The translations under genes were made by a program, and so were the position numbers. A stretch of DNA of 64,000 bases, taken from contig JBEBSD010000002.1 in the NCBI GenBank assembly GCA_040394475.1, positions 62,001 through 126,000 on the forward strand. The letters run 5' to 3'. Under the pieces are notes generated by a model. That model did no database searches. It was not told the DNA's origin and saw only the letters and a program-made list of their open reading frames with translations. The stretch is from JBEBSD01 sp040394475. Its GTDB lineage: Bacteria; Bacteroidota; Bacteroidia; Cytophagales; Spirosomataceae. This document shows positions 26,025 to 35,600 of the stretch, piece after piece (within the stretch, counting starts at the first letter, position 1; each line of letters starts with the position of its first letter).

Positions 26025-27077
26025 TCAGGAATAGCGGATGACCGTTCCTTCGGTAGCGGGATGTCCTGTACAAATCAACACTTTTCCTTCGGCCAGCTCC
26101 TTGTCGGTCAGGATCTCGTTGTAATCCATGCGTACATTTCCTTCCGTGCAGGTCGTGATACAGGTACTGCACATACCGGAACGGCAGCTGTACGGGAGGG
26201 GGATCTGCGCCTCCAGCGCTACATCGAGAATGCTCTTGTCATAAGGGATCAGCAGTGGGTAGACTTGCTCCTGAAAATGGATGGTCACCTGGTAGGCACG
26301 GGTATCGACGACTTTCACTGTGTCATCATCTTCGTCTTCCTCATCTTCGGGCAGTACGAATGTTTCCCGTTTCAATTGCCCGGGATCAAAACCGAGGCCC
26401 AATAGTGTGATCTGACAAAGATCCATATAGATAACCGGACCGCAGGTATAAAAAAGTGCATCTTCTCTCCGGAATTGCAGGTGCTTCCCGATGATTTCTT
26501 CCAGGTAAAACTGATTGAGCCGGGCTTTCAGGAGGTTTTTGCTGTTGCTGAACACCCAGATGATCTGCAGCCGCCCGGGGAAACGGTTTTCCCATTGCTG
26601 CAGGGCTTCGCGGAAAAGGGCATCTTCGGGACTTCGGTTACTGTAAACCAGTACAACCCGGGAAAGGTTTTCGGTGGTCAGAGCGGTTTTGAGGATTGAA
26701 AATAAGGGAGTGATTCCTACACCGGCAGCGAAAAGAAACAGTGTCCGCTGCAAAGCCGGGGCCGGCTCGTACACAAAACGACCCTGTGGGGGGAGGGCGG
26801 TCAGAAGGTCGCCTACCTCGGTCTTGTGATGAAGCAGGCGGGATATTTCTCCGTTTTCCACCCGTTTTATAGTGATGCTCAGCGGTTCATCCAGGTCGGG
26901 ACAGCTGTTGAAAGAATAGGAACGGCGTATTTCACGCTGGCCGGATTTAAAAACAAGTGCTAAAAACTGCCCTGTCTGGTAAGGAGGGAACGGTTTTCCG
27001 ATGGCCTTCAGCTCAAGGGTTATATTCTCGCCCGGCTGCGGGATGATGGCGGTAATTTGTAAGAGGTATGTTTCCAT
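26025..27077 (-). CDS. Ferredoxin-NAD(P)H reductase with 2Fe-2S domain (PaaE-like)
   Basis: The 350-aa protein starts at METYLLQITAIIPQPG (ATG 27077; the frame runs 17 codons further but without family similarity). Order: FAD domain with RRSYSFNSCP (FAD-binding RxYS), NAD(P) domain with LFAAGVGITPLFSILK and FYTCGPVIYMD, then a C-terminal plant-type 2Fe-2S ferredoxin with CRSGMCSTC and LICTGHP as cluster cysteines. A short acidic insert (EDEEDEDD) joins the last two domains. Such reductases pass electrons from NAD(P)H to oxygenases such as PaaABC or desaturases. No oxygenase is nearby, so the partner is unknown. Confidence 0.92.
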   Translation of the reverse strand: METYLLQITAIIPQPGENITLELKAIGKPFPPYQTGQFLALVFKSGQREIRRSYSFNSCPDLDEPLSITIKRVENGEISRLLHHKTEVGDLLTALPPQGRFVYEPAPALQRTLFLFAAGVGITPLFSILKTALTTENLSRVVLVYSNRSPEDALFREALQQWENRFPGRLQIIWVFSNSKNLLKARLNQFYLEEIIGKHLQFRREDALFYTCGPVIYMDLCQITLLGLGFDPGQLKRETFVLPEDEEDEDDDTVKVVDTRAYQVTIHFQEQVYPLLIPYDKSILDVALEAQIPLPYSCRSGMCSTCITTCTEGNVRMDYNEILTDKELAEGKVLICTGHPATEGTVIRYS

Positions 27078-27153
27078 AAATAGTACTTCCGGCCACAAAA
27101 TAAAGGATTTGGAGCCAGTATCGGGCAATGAGTTGATAAAAAAGGTGGGTAGG

Positions 27154-27188
27154 GGGGAATGGGCAAAGGGGAATGGGCAACGGGCGAA
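27154..27188. repeat. Heptamer block, GGGCAAY family
   Basis: Five 7-bp units (ggggaat, gggcaaa, ggggaat, gggcaac, gggcgaa) run directly into the 24-bp minisatellite, with the same arrangement and orientation as at 46607-47036. Confidence 0.8.
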
Positions 27189-27192
27189 CCCT

Positions 27193-27504
27193 GGTGGGTG
27201 AGCTAAGCCGAACCCCGGTGGGTGAGCTAAGTCGAACCCTGGAGGGTGAGCTAAGCCGAACCCTGGTGGGTGAGCTAAGCCGAACCCCGGTGGGTGAGCT
27301 AAGTCGAACCCTGGAGGGTGAGCTAAGCCGAACCCCGGTGGGTGAGCTAAGCCGAACCCTGGTGGGTGAGCTAAGTCGAACCCCGGTGGGTGAGCCAGGT
27401 CGAACCCCGGTGGGTGAGCTAAGTCGAACCCCGGTGGGTGAGCCAGGTCGAACCCTGGTGGGTGAGCCAGGTCGAACCCCGGTGGGTGAGCTAAGCCGAA
27501 CCCC
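27193..27504. repeat. 24-bp minisatellite, 13 units
   Basis: Exactly 13 head-to-tail units of 24 bp, consensus GGTGGGTGAGCTAAGYCGAA followed by CCCY. Units 1-3 and 4-6 are identical as a block, so a 72-bp stretch was duplicated. Since 24 is divisible by three and the unit lacks stops in several frames, long apparent reading frames (8-residue repeats) cross it on both strands. They are unlikely to be genes. The array stands in the 640-bp gap between the reductase and the DUF1080 gene. Confidence 0.95.
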
Positions 27505-27568
27505 GGATAGCGGGCTTTGAAGGGCCTGTTTTACCCGATGGGGAATGCCGGTTCTTTGCAATAGTTGT

Positions 27569-27576
27569 TATATTTG
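27569..27576 (+). promoter_or_regulatory. TAnnTTTG element upstream of the DUF1080 gene
   Basis: A perfect TATATTTG with no clear TTG at the usual distance. A start near 27583 would give a leader of about 130 nt. The remaining 27577-27713 shows no recognised element. Confidence 0.4.
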
Positions 27577-27713
27577 CGTTTCTGGTTACAGAAGCAGGTT
27601 TCATGTTGCTATTTTCCCGGTGTATACGTTATAAGGGCTTTCAGGAGCTGTCAGGACGTTACCGGGAGATAAGTAAAATACTGGTAATCAATTAATTGTA
27701 AATTTTTATACTG

Positions 27714-28676
27714 ATGAAATTGTCGAAAAGTAAGGTAGCACCGGCAAACCGTTTCGGATGGGTGCTGGGTTTTCTCTGTGCAGTAATGTTGCAGACTACG
27801 GATGCGTATGCAGCTTCTCCGTTGGAGGGACGATGGGACCTGACCGTCACGATCAATGGTCAACCGCTACCCTCCTGGCTGGAGGTGCGTCATTCGGGGC
27901 ATAAGACGCTGATCGGACAGTTTACGGGGACTTCCGGAAGTGCAAGGCCTATTTCGGAAGTGCATGTGGAAGGTAATAGTTTCTGGTTCGCGATTCCGCC
28001 GCAATGGGAATCCGGGACGGCCAATCTGCAGGTGAAAGGAAAGCTGGAGGGAGACAAGCTTACGGGAACACTTATTTCGAGCGAAGGGCAAACCTACGAA
28101 TGGGTAGGAGTAAGGGCGCCATCGTTGCGACGTACCGAAAAAATAGTGTGGGGAAAGCCGGTAAAGCTCCTGCAGAATAATTCGCTGGACGGATGGAAAG
28201 CTTCCGGTGAAAATCAATGGATCGTCAAAGACGGGGTGCTGATCAACCCCAAGTCGGGGTCGAACCTGGTTACTGAAGCCGTTTATGACGATTTTAAGCT
28301 GAACCTGGAGTTCCGGGTGCCTAAAGGCAGCAACAGCGGGGTATACCTGCGTGGCCGTTATGAGGTGCAGATTACCGATAGCCACGGAATGGAACCGGCG
28401 TTGGACCAGTTGGGCGCTATCTATGGGTTCCTGATGCCTGTATCCATGAGCGCTAAGGCTGCGGGAGAATGGCAATCGATGGAAGTGACATTAACCGGGC
28501 GGCTGGTAACGGTAGTGCTCAATGGTGTTACCATTATCTGTAATCAGGAAATACCGGGTATTACCGGGGGCGCAATTGACAGTCACGAAGGCAATCCCGG
28601 TCCGTTGATGATCCAGGGAGACCATGGTGCTGTGGATTTCCGGAATATCGTGATTACCCCGGCCAGGGTGCAGTAA
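27714..28676 (+). CDS. Secreted DUF1080 protein (keto-glycoside hydrolase family)
   Basis: The 320-aa protein has a signal peptide (hydrophobic core about 14-30, cleavage near DAYAAS). A lipocalin-like beta domain (about 36-125: LEGRWDLTVTINGQ) precedes the concanavalin-like DUF1080 domain (about 148-318: NNSLDGWKASGENQWIVKDG, GSNSGVYLRGRYEVQITD, VDFRNIVITP). DUF1080 proteins cleave 3-keto glycosides after oxidation by a Gfo/Idh/MocA enzyme. One such oxidoreductase, also exported, lies three genes downstream. It is followed by an Nramp-like transporter 101 bp away. Substrate unknown. Confidence 0.85.
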   Translation: MKLSKSKVAPANRFGWVLGFLCAVMLQTTDAYAASPLEGRWDLTVTINGQPLPSWLEVRHSGHKTLIGQFTGTSGSARPISEVHVEGNSFWFAIPPQWESGTANLQVKGKLEGDKLTGTLISSEGQTYEWVGVRAPSLRRTEKIVWGKPVKLLQNNSLDGWKASGENQWIVKDGVLINPKSGSNLVTEAVYDDFKLNLEFRVPKGSNSGVYLRGRYEVQITDSHGMEPALDQLGAIYGFLMPVSMSAKAAGEWQSMEVTLTGRLVTVVLNGVTIICNQEIPGITGGAIDSHEGNPGPLMIQGDHGAVDFRNIVITPARVQ

Positions 28677-28777
28677 TAAAGGCCGGCTGAGATGAGTGAA
28701 TTGGGTCGATAACGCCGTCTGTTAAGTAATATTTTAGCGTGGATGCCTTTTACCAGCAGCTAAACGATAACGAACGC

Positions 28778-30106
28778 ATGACCGGACAGCAACTGGAACC
28801 CCCAAAGACCTTTTTTAAGAAATTAAACTACCTCGGACCCGGATTTATTCTTTCTGCTGCCATTGTAGGTTCGGGAGAATTGATTGCAACGACTGCCTTG
28901 GGGGCCAAGGCCGGTTTTATTACGTTTTGGGTGATTATTGTCAGCTGCCTTGTAAAGGTGGCAATCCAGGTTGAATTCGGCAAAAACGCCATCTACACAG
29001 GCCGGTATACGATGGATAACTTTAACCGGTTGCCGGGGAAGCGGATTGGAAAGGCACATTGGTCCATTTGGTTGTGGTTGTCGCTGCAGGGCTTAAAACT
29101 GCTGCAGGTAGGGGGAATTGTAGGAGGAGTCGCCATTGTGCTGCATATGATGGCCCCGGTAATGGGGGTCAATGCGTGGGCGCTGGTTGCGGTGGTCATT
29201 ACAGCCCTGCTGGTTTATAAAGGATACTACCGACCGGTCGAGAAAGGCTCGCTGTTCATGATTATTTTATTTACGCTGATCATCCTGCTGTCGGTGATTA
29301 TGCTGCAATGGACACCCTATGCAATCACCTGGGGGCAACTCGGGGAGGGGTTGCAGTTTCAATTGCCCCCGGCTGCGGTAGCGGTAGCCTTCGGAGCCTT
29401 TGGTATAACAGGGGTAGGAGGCGATGAGATCATGTACTATAATTATTGGTGTATCGAAAAGGGCTATGCCTCGTATACCGGCCCGGACGACGGAACGCCG
29501 GAATGGGCAGCACGTGCCAAAGGCTGGATCAATATCATGTACCTTGATGCCGTGCTCTCGATGGTAGTGTATACTATGGTGACGGCGGCTTTCTATTTGC
29601 TGGGAGCGGCGGTGCTGCACCCGGGGGGACAAATCCCGGAGGGCTACGAGATGGTGGAAGTCCTGAGCCGGATCTTTACCGAAACAATCGGTGAGGGGGC
29701 GCGCTGGTTATTTCTGGTAGGCGCTTTCTTTGTCCTGTATTCAACCCTTTTTACCGCAACAGCCAGCTGGGCAAGGGTATGGGGAGATGCTTTCGGACAG
29801 CTGGGATGGCTGCGGTTTGATACACCCGAGGCCCGGAGAAAGAGTATCGGCATTTTTTCATGGGTATTCCCGCTTACCTGGTGTATCCTCTTTCTATTTA
29901 TACAGTCGCCGGTAATGATGGTGATCCTGGGGGGGATCGCTACGTCTGTATTACTGCTTCTGGTGGCATGGGTGGCCGTACAGTTCCGCTACCGGATGCT
30001 CCCTGCCTCATTAACCCCGTCAACGGCTTACGACGTGATGCTATGGATGAGCATCGCGGCTATTTTGATGGTGAGCGCCTATGGTGTCTGGCAGGTGGCA
30101 GGGTGA
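28778..30106 (+). CDS. Nramp-like transporter lacking the metal-binding motifs
   Basis: The membrane protein of 442 aa with 11 or so helices is related to the Nramp divalent metal carriers. In helix 1 the canonical DPGN is replaced by GSGE (about 31-34 in AAIVGSGELIATTALGAKAG), and in helix 6 the MPH motif is absent (GITGVGGDEIMYYNYW). Both normally hold the metal, so Mn/Fe transport is doubtful. The start is taken at ATG 28778; a GTG at 28739 would add 13 residues and cannot be excluded. The gene lies between the DUF1080 hydrolase and an unknown secreted protein, which hints at a role in that cluster. Confidence 0.85.
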   Translation: MTGQQLEPPKTFFKKLNYLGPGFILSAAIVGSGELIATTALGAKAGFITFWVIIVSCLVKVAIQVEFGKNAIYTGRYTMDNFNRLPGKRIGKAHWSIWLWLSLQGLKLLQVGGIVGGVAIVLHMMAPVMGVNAWALVAVVITALLVYKGYYRPVEKGSLFMIILFTLIILLSVIMLQWTPYAITWGQLGEGLQFQLPPAAVAVAFGAFGITGVGGDEIMYYNYWCIEKGYASYTGPDDGTPEWAARAKGWINIMYLDAVLSMVVYTMVTAAFYLLGAAVLHPGGQIPEGYEMVEVLSRIFTETIGEGARWLFLVGAFFVLYSTLFTATASWARVWGDAFGQLGWLRFDTPEARRKSIGIFSWVFPLTWCILFLFIQSPVMMVILGGIATSVLLLLVAWVAVQFRYRMLPASLTPSTAYDVMLWMSIAAILMVSAYGVWQVAG

Positions 30107-30153
30107 AGAAAAACCGCCGGAGATGTAGATTAATGAGTTAAATTAAAAAAAAT

Positions 30154-30921
30154 ATGAGATTGAAATTAGTTTCTTTTTTGATGGTATTGGGAGTTGGCCT
30201 GGGGGAGTCGCAGGCGCAGGAAACAGCTGCCTATGTGAAGCTGGTACCGGGCTCGGACAGCTCGCAGGCAAAGCGGCTGGAGTTGAGTTCAGACATTGAC
30301 CCGTCCTGGGGGCGGTGGCAGGAGCGAGGGTATAATTTCGGATTTAATAAGGAAAGGACACCGATGTATACAACGGTGAACGGAATACTGAGTACGCCTT
30401 ATATGATTCAGGTGAGGGGGAATGAAGAAGAGAAGGACCGTAAACGCTGGGGATTTCATGTTTTTGAAGGATATGCCCGCGACGATAAATCCCGTATTAC
30501 CATGCTGCTCAACAAGCATGTGGAAGAAGAAAAGCCGGTGGCCGAATTATACTACTATGGAACGGCGTATAATCATTCGTACGATGCATACAACTGGTTT
30601 CGGATTGGTTCGGATGTGCGGCAGCATTCATTTCTGTTTAGCCGGGATAAAGCATTGTTTTATGGATCCTTAACGCTGACCAATGCCTTTACCCTGGGCA
30701 ATATCGGGAAAGAGGACCTGCTGGAGGCCCAACCGGATAAAGATGCCGAACAGAATTATGCGGAAGATGCCAGGCATGTTAACTTCCGGGAATTGAAAAC
30801 CAGCGGGAACGGAACGATGTTTTATGACAAAGACCGCGGAATAGTGGTGATTAAAGTGGAAGGGAAGTGGATGAAGCTGGCAGTGGAGGAGTTGCCGGAT
30901 GATGTTACTTATCCGTTTTGA
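30154..30921 (+). CDS. Unknown secreted protein in the DUF1080/Nramp cluster
   Basis: The 255-aa protein has a clear signal peptide (MRLKLVSFLMVLGVGLGESQAQ, cleavage near 22). The mature part is acidic and aromatic, with FHVFEGYARDDKSRITMLLN, YYGTAYNHSYDAYNWFRIG and a C-terminal GTMFYDKDRGIVVIKVEGKW. The last part resembles the short beta segments found before the ends of phage tail-fibre-like and adhesin-like proteins of Bacteroidota. I do not recognise a family. It follows the Nramp-like gene by 47 bp on the same strand, so co-expression is likely. Confidence 0.7.
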   Translation: MRLKLVSFLMVLGVGLGESQAQETAAYVKLVPGSDSSQAKRLELSSDIDPSWGRWQERGYNFGFNKERTPMYTTVNGILSTPYMIQVRGNEEEKDRKRWGFHVFEGYARDDKSRITMLLNKHVEEEKPVAELYYYGTAYNHSYDAYNWFRIGSDVRQHSFLFSRDKALFYGSLTLTNAFTLGNIGKEDLLEAQPDKDAEQNYAEDARHVNFRELKTSGNGTMFYDKDRGIVVIKVEGKWMKLAVEELPDDVTYPF

Positions 30922-30922
30922 A

Positions 30923-30971
30923 TTAGGAGTTAGGTTTTAGGAGTTAGGTTTTAGGTATTAGGTTTTAGGGA
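30923..30971. repeat. Heptamer array, TTAGGNN family
   Basis: Seven 7-bp units (ttaggag, ttaggtt, ttaggag, ttaggtt, ttaggta, ttaggtt, ttaggga) start 2 bp after the stop of the unknown secreted protein. A short link leads to the 24-bp minisatellite. Confidence 0.85.
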
Positions 30972-30983
30972 ATGGGCGGCATT

Positions 30984-31103
30984 GGTGGGTGAGCGAAGTC
31001 GAACCCCGGTGGGTGAGCGAAGTCGAATCCTGGTGGGTGAGCAAAGTCGAACCCCGGTGGGTGAGCAGAGTCGAACCCCGGTGGGTGAGCGAAGTCGAAC
31101 CCC
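30984..31103. repeat. 24-bp minisatellite, 5 units
   Basis: Five head-to-tail units of 24 bp, GGTGGGTGAGCGAAGTCGAA followed by CCCC, with minor variation at the central bases. Same unit and orientation as 27193-27504 and 46893-47036. It ends 32 bp before the start of the oxidoreductase gene. Confidence 0.95.
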
Positions 31104-31135
31104 AACTATTTTATCTGTATAAATCGTACTAATCG

Positions 31136-32254
31136 GTGGTGAAAAAACGAGAATACCCAAAAAACAGGCTTTATATCCGAAGCATGCTGCTGTTCGTCTT
31201 GTCGGGCATCTGTAACCTGCTGCCGGCGCAACAGCCGGTGCGCCTTGCCGTGGCGGGAATCAGCCATGGACACAGTTCCTGGATCTATAACCGCCAAACA
31301 TCAGGCGATTGGGAGATTGTTGGAATTTACGAAAAAAACCAGGAGGTCGTGAAGGCTTTCCGGGAGCGGTACAAGCTTCCGGAAAGCCTTTTTTATACTG
31401 ATCTGAAGACAATGCTCCAACAGGTAAAGCCTGAAGGAGTGATGGCTTTCGGGCCAATCAGTGAGCATGTGGAGGTCGTGCGGGTAAGTGCACCGTTGAA
31501 GGTACATGTCATGGTCGAAAAGCCCCTGGCGACTACGTATAAAGATGCATTGGAAATAGAAGCACTGGCCGGTAAGCATGGCATTCACGTGCTTACCAAT
31601 TTTGAAACTTCCTGGTATGCCAGCAACCAGTACGTCAGGGAATTGTATAAGGAAGGAAAGCTGGGGGATCTCCGGAAAGTGATGGTGAATGACGGGCATG
31701 AGGGACCTTCCCGGATGAACAGGCATTTTGTGGATTGGCTGACGGATCCGGTAATGAACGGAGGAGGCGCGCTGACGGATTTCGGCTGTTACGGCGGCAA
31801 CCTGATGACCTGGCTGATGGAGGGGAAAAGACCACTCTCGGTAACGGCCGTCACCCACCAGAACCGTCCCGATCTGTATCCGAAGGTTGACGACGAGGCC
31901 AGTATCATCCTGCAGTATCCGGGTGTCCAATGCATCATACAGGCTTCGTGGAGCTGGACATTCAGCCGGAAAGACATGGAGGTGTACGGGACGAAAGGTT
32001 ATGCGATTGCCGTCGACAGGACGACTGTAAGGAGCCGGCTCGACCGGAATGAAAAGGAAACGACCCGGGAACTGCCACCCCGCCCAGCACCTTTTGAAGA
32101 TCCGTTTGCCGTATTTACGAGGGTGATCCGGGGGCAGCTGCAGTTGAAACCCCATGACTGGTATGGATTGCCGGTAAACCGGATCACCGTTGAAATTCTG
32201 GATGCCGCGCGGGAATCGGCCAGGCAAGGGAAAACAGTATACCTGCGTCACTGA
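31136..32254 (+). CDS. Exported Gfo/Idh/MocA-type oxidoreductase
   Basis: The 372-aa dehydrogenase has a Rossmann N-terminus (RLAVAGISHGHSSWIYN), the family EKP motif (MVEKPLATTYKDALEIEALA) and a C-terminal alpha/beta domain (GGGALTDFGCYGGNLMTWLM). A hydrophobic stretch SMLLFVLSGICNLLPAQ lies ahead of the Rossmann fold. Starting at GTG 31136 gives it a basic n-region and thus a signal peptide, whereas ATG 31184 would lack the positive charges. Family members oxidise sugar hydroxyls with NAD(P); exported ones carry their cofactor along. With the DUF1080 protein upstream it could form a 3-keto-glycoside pathway. Start and cofactor uncertain. Confidence 0.83.
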   Translation: MVKKREYPKNRLYIRSMLLFVLSGICNLLPAQQPVRLAVAGISHGHSSWIYNRQTSGDWEIVGIYEKNQEVVKAFRERYKLPESLFYTDLKTMLQQVKPEGVMAFGPISEHVEVVRVSAPLKVHVMVEKPLATTYKDALEIEALAGKHGIHVLTNFETSWYASNQYVRELYKEGKLGDLRKVMVNDGHEGPSRMNRHFVDWLTDPVMNGGGALTDFGCYGGNLMTWLMEGKRPLSVTAVTHQNRPDLYPKVDDEASIILQYPGVQCIIQASWSWTFSRKDMEVYGTKGYAIAVDRTTVRSRLDRNEKETTRELPPRPAPFEDPFAVFTRVIRGQLQLKPHDWYGLPVNRITVEILDAARESARQGKTVYLRH

Positions 32255-32649
32255 GCCGGGACGGTTCCTGCTTTGCCTGACCAGATAAATGGCGTCAATT
32301 GAATTTTACCGGGGTTGCTGATCCGGAGTCTGCGATGCTTTCATGGCTGAAGCCGGCTGGCGTCTCTCCCGGTCGGACCCGTGGATACTCCGTCAGACAG
32401 TCTCCGGTTTGCCCGGGCCAACGGACATATGCGGATGCAAAGTGCTTCCTTCTGCGAAATAGTAGGGCTTGTTTGAATCTTCTCCGATGGAAATCAGGCA
32501 GTTTTAACCGTCAAAAGACAGATTTGCGTACCTGGAACCGGATGCTGACGCGGAAAATTCGCTGGAGAGAAATGACTTTCACTTTTTTTTTAATTACTTT
32601 CGGTTGATCCGTTTTAGTGAATTGATACGTTTTAGCTTCTGTCCGGCAA
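32255..32649. other. Intergenic region, nothing recognised
   Basis: 395 bp between the oxidoreductase and the T9SS protein. A 102-codon frame begins at a TTG but has no protein-like features. A T-rich run near 32582 may belong to the upstream region of the next gene. No repeat, RNA or clear promoter seen. Confidence 0.4.
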
Positions 32650-35600
32650 ATGAGAGAGACACTTTGTGTTTTGTGTTTTTTGGGGATGGCGTTATCGGGG
32701 GTGCCTGCGCAGGAACTAACGATACCGGGTTTTCCGCAGCAACATGAAAGGACGGTTCCGGAAAAGGTATATAACTATACGACCCTTACCGCAAAACAGC
32801 ACACCCCTTCGGCAAAATGGCTCGCTTATAACAAAGAGTTCCGGACACACCCGGATGCCGGCTACGTAGCAATGGATCAGCCCGATAGCCTGGCGATCGA
32901 GATTCTGGAAAAGCGGACGGAGTCTACCCGGTTCTACGTGCATGCACAGGATCCCGGAAGGGTTTATTCGCAGGGGGCGTACGGGCCGCTTCATTACCGG
33001 AAAAATAATCAGTGGCTCCTGATTGATCGCAGGCTGAGCGCCGTTTCTCCCGATATAGCAGAGGCGTCCCGCCAACCGGAGCCGGTCGGGTTTGATTTCA
33101 GAAAAAGGAAGTCCTATATCCGGACTGTCCGTGGAGCGGTATATTTCAACGACTGGAAATTGTATGGAGTCCGGAAAGGCAAAAAACAAGAACTGGCTCA
33201 GGCGGACTGGTCGGACCATACCGTGGGTGATGACGGCGTGTATGTGAAAAACATGTTTCCGGGTGTGGATGGAGAAATGATGGTGCTTCAGGGGCGGATT
33301 AAAACGAACCTGATTATTCATTCGTGGCAGTTTCCCGCTTACGACAGTATCATCTTGGAAGATACTTATTCACACGGGCAGGCGGTCGTTCTGAAATTCC
33401 GGGAAGCTGCCGGGACAGCACCCCAAATCGATGAGTTGGATTTGACGGTGGACGGCAACCTGATAGCACAGGTAGGAAAGGCGATGATCTATTCAGAAGC
33501 AGACCCCGCGGCCGCACAATTGGTGCCTTATACGCTTGCAGAGAACAGGAGTGGGATTGTCTTGGACGGGCCTCTTTTACGGGAATTGCTGTCAAGAGGG
33601 GGGAAGGTGATCGTGGATCCCCTGGTGAGGGGAGCGGAAAGTGTGCTGGGGGAGCATCATTACCCGCTGGATTCGTACAATAATGCTAATTGCTCCTATG
33701 ATGATAATCCGGGTTGCAGCTATACCTGGCCGGTACCGGTACCAGCTGCTGTAACCATCACGAATATTCATCTGTGGGTGTATATAACGACTTTTGCACC
33801 CTGCACCCGCGACAAGATGCGCTTTCTGTATGCGATCGGCAATAATTCCTGCGGCTCAGCTGTCCGGTGGTCAACAATGGGCAACCCGGCCACTCCCGGA
33901 GGAACCGGCGGGGACCGGTACTATGAGAGTGACATCTACAACGATTGTATCCCGGCTGCCTGTACACAGACCAGCATCGATTTCCGTTTGACTATTTTAA
34001 GGAGCTGCATGGGGCCGGCAGGGTGCGAGGCTACCTGTGTAGAAGGAACGGGGCCGTTCTCGATGACCATTGAGGGGAGGAGCCTGGAGCTGATGCAGGC
34101 AAATGCATTGCCGGCAACGCCCTTATGCCAGGGGGAAGAGGCGACGTTAAAGGCTGCTGCCGATTTCGGAATTGGGCCATATACGTATTCCTGGAATCCG
34201 GGCAATTCATCGGAGGAGGAGATTCAGGTGAGGCCAGACAAGACGACTGACTATACCGTAAAAGTAGCCGATGTGTGCGGCAATACGGCTGAGGCAATCG
34301 TGCCGGTAACGGTTGTACCGATTCCGGCAACACCGACGGTGCAGATCGAAAACAGTACTGCCGGTGAAGCTTGCGAAAACAGTCCGCTAACCTTTCGGTC
34401 GAAAGTGGAAGAGGGGGATACCATAGGCTATCAATGGAAGGTAAACGGGAATGCCGTCCCGGGTGCTACGGCAGCAGATTTCACTACTAATGCGCTGGAA
34501 GACGGTGATGTGGTACAGCTCGACCTGACCAATCTTGCAAGCTGTGCAGACCCGGAGCGAATCAGCAGCAATACCCTTACAGTGGCCTTGAAAAAGTTGA
34601 CGATCCCTTCGGTTACACTGGCTTCGGTTCCGGCTGTTTGTGAAGGTGATGCGGTCACTTTTACGGGGCTGGCGACCGGCGAAGGAAACTCCCCGGTTTT
34701 TCAATGGGAGAAAAACGGGGTGCCTGTCGGAACAGATTTGGCATCTTATACAGCCACGGACCTTCAGGATGGGGATACCGTTCAGGTGTTGCTCCGGTCA
34801 TCTGAGGTATGCGTAACGGTTCCGGAAGTAGTAAGCAACGAAGTCAGGGTGACGGTCCATTCGCCGGAGACAGTGACCGTTACGGAGCACATTTGTCCCG
34901 GTATGTTACCATTTACCTGGAACGGAAATACCCTGAATACAGGCGGTATGCGGGTAGCTTCCTGGACGATGCCTTCTGCAAAGACAGGTTGTGACAGCAC
35001 TACTATTCTGAACCTGGTGGTCGCAGCGGCTCCCCTGTCCCGCGAGTTTGAGATTTCGGGATGCGGCGTCCTGGATTATAATGGGAAACGGTATACGAGT
35101 AATACCGTGGTAACCGAGACACTTCAGAATGCCAACGGCTGTGACAGCCTTTTTAATACGGTAACCTTAACCGTTTTTCCGCAGGATGTGCAGCAGCAGA
35201 CACTCAGCCTGTCCGGCTGTGACTCGGTCGTGTATGAGGGCCAAACCTACTATGCAACGGTGATGCTGGATGATACCTTCAAAACCTACCTGGGGTGCGA
35301 CAGCCTGCACCGGAGAGTGCAGATTTCGGTAGTCCATTTTTCTCTTGAGCTGGAAAGCGACCTGCCTCCTGAACTTTATGTGGGCGATAAGATTGAACTC
35401 CGTGCGGTAGGAAACATTCCGGGATTCCGGATTACCGGGTGGGAACCGGATGAACTGTTTCCGGATAGGGCTAACGGCCGACAGCAGGTCCGCGTTTCCG
35501 ACAGTACTACTTATGTTGTTTACGCCGAGACTCCGGAAGGATGCAGGGATAGCGCTTCCATTTTTATTCCGGTGCTGGAACAGCCTAAAGGACCTATTTA

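Noticed and set aside
27193..27504. tRNA T-loop-like GTCGAACCCC in the minisatellite
   Set aside because: No acceptor or anticodon stems around it; it recurs every 24 bp.
27013..27561. Long reading frames on both strands made of 8-residue repeats (RLSSPTGV, ELSRTPVG)
   Set aside because: They are produced by the 24-bp minisatellite, whose length is a multiple of three; similar frames occur on both strands at all three arrays, with no signal peptide or ribosome site.
32299..32607. 102-codon frame upstream of the T9SS gene
   Set aside because: TTG start, Trp/Arg-rich random composition, no upstream signals.
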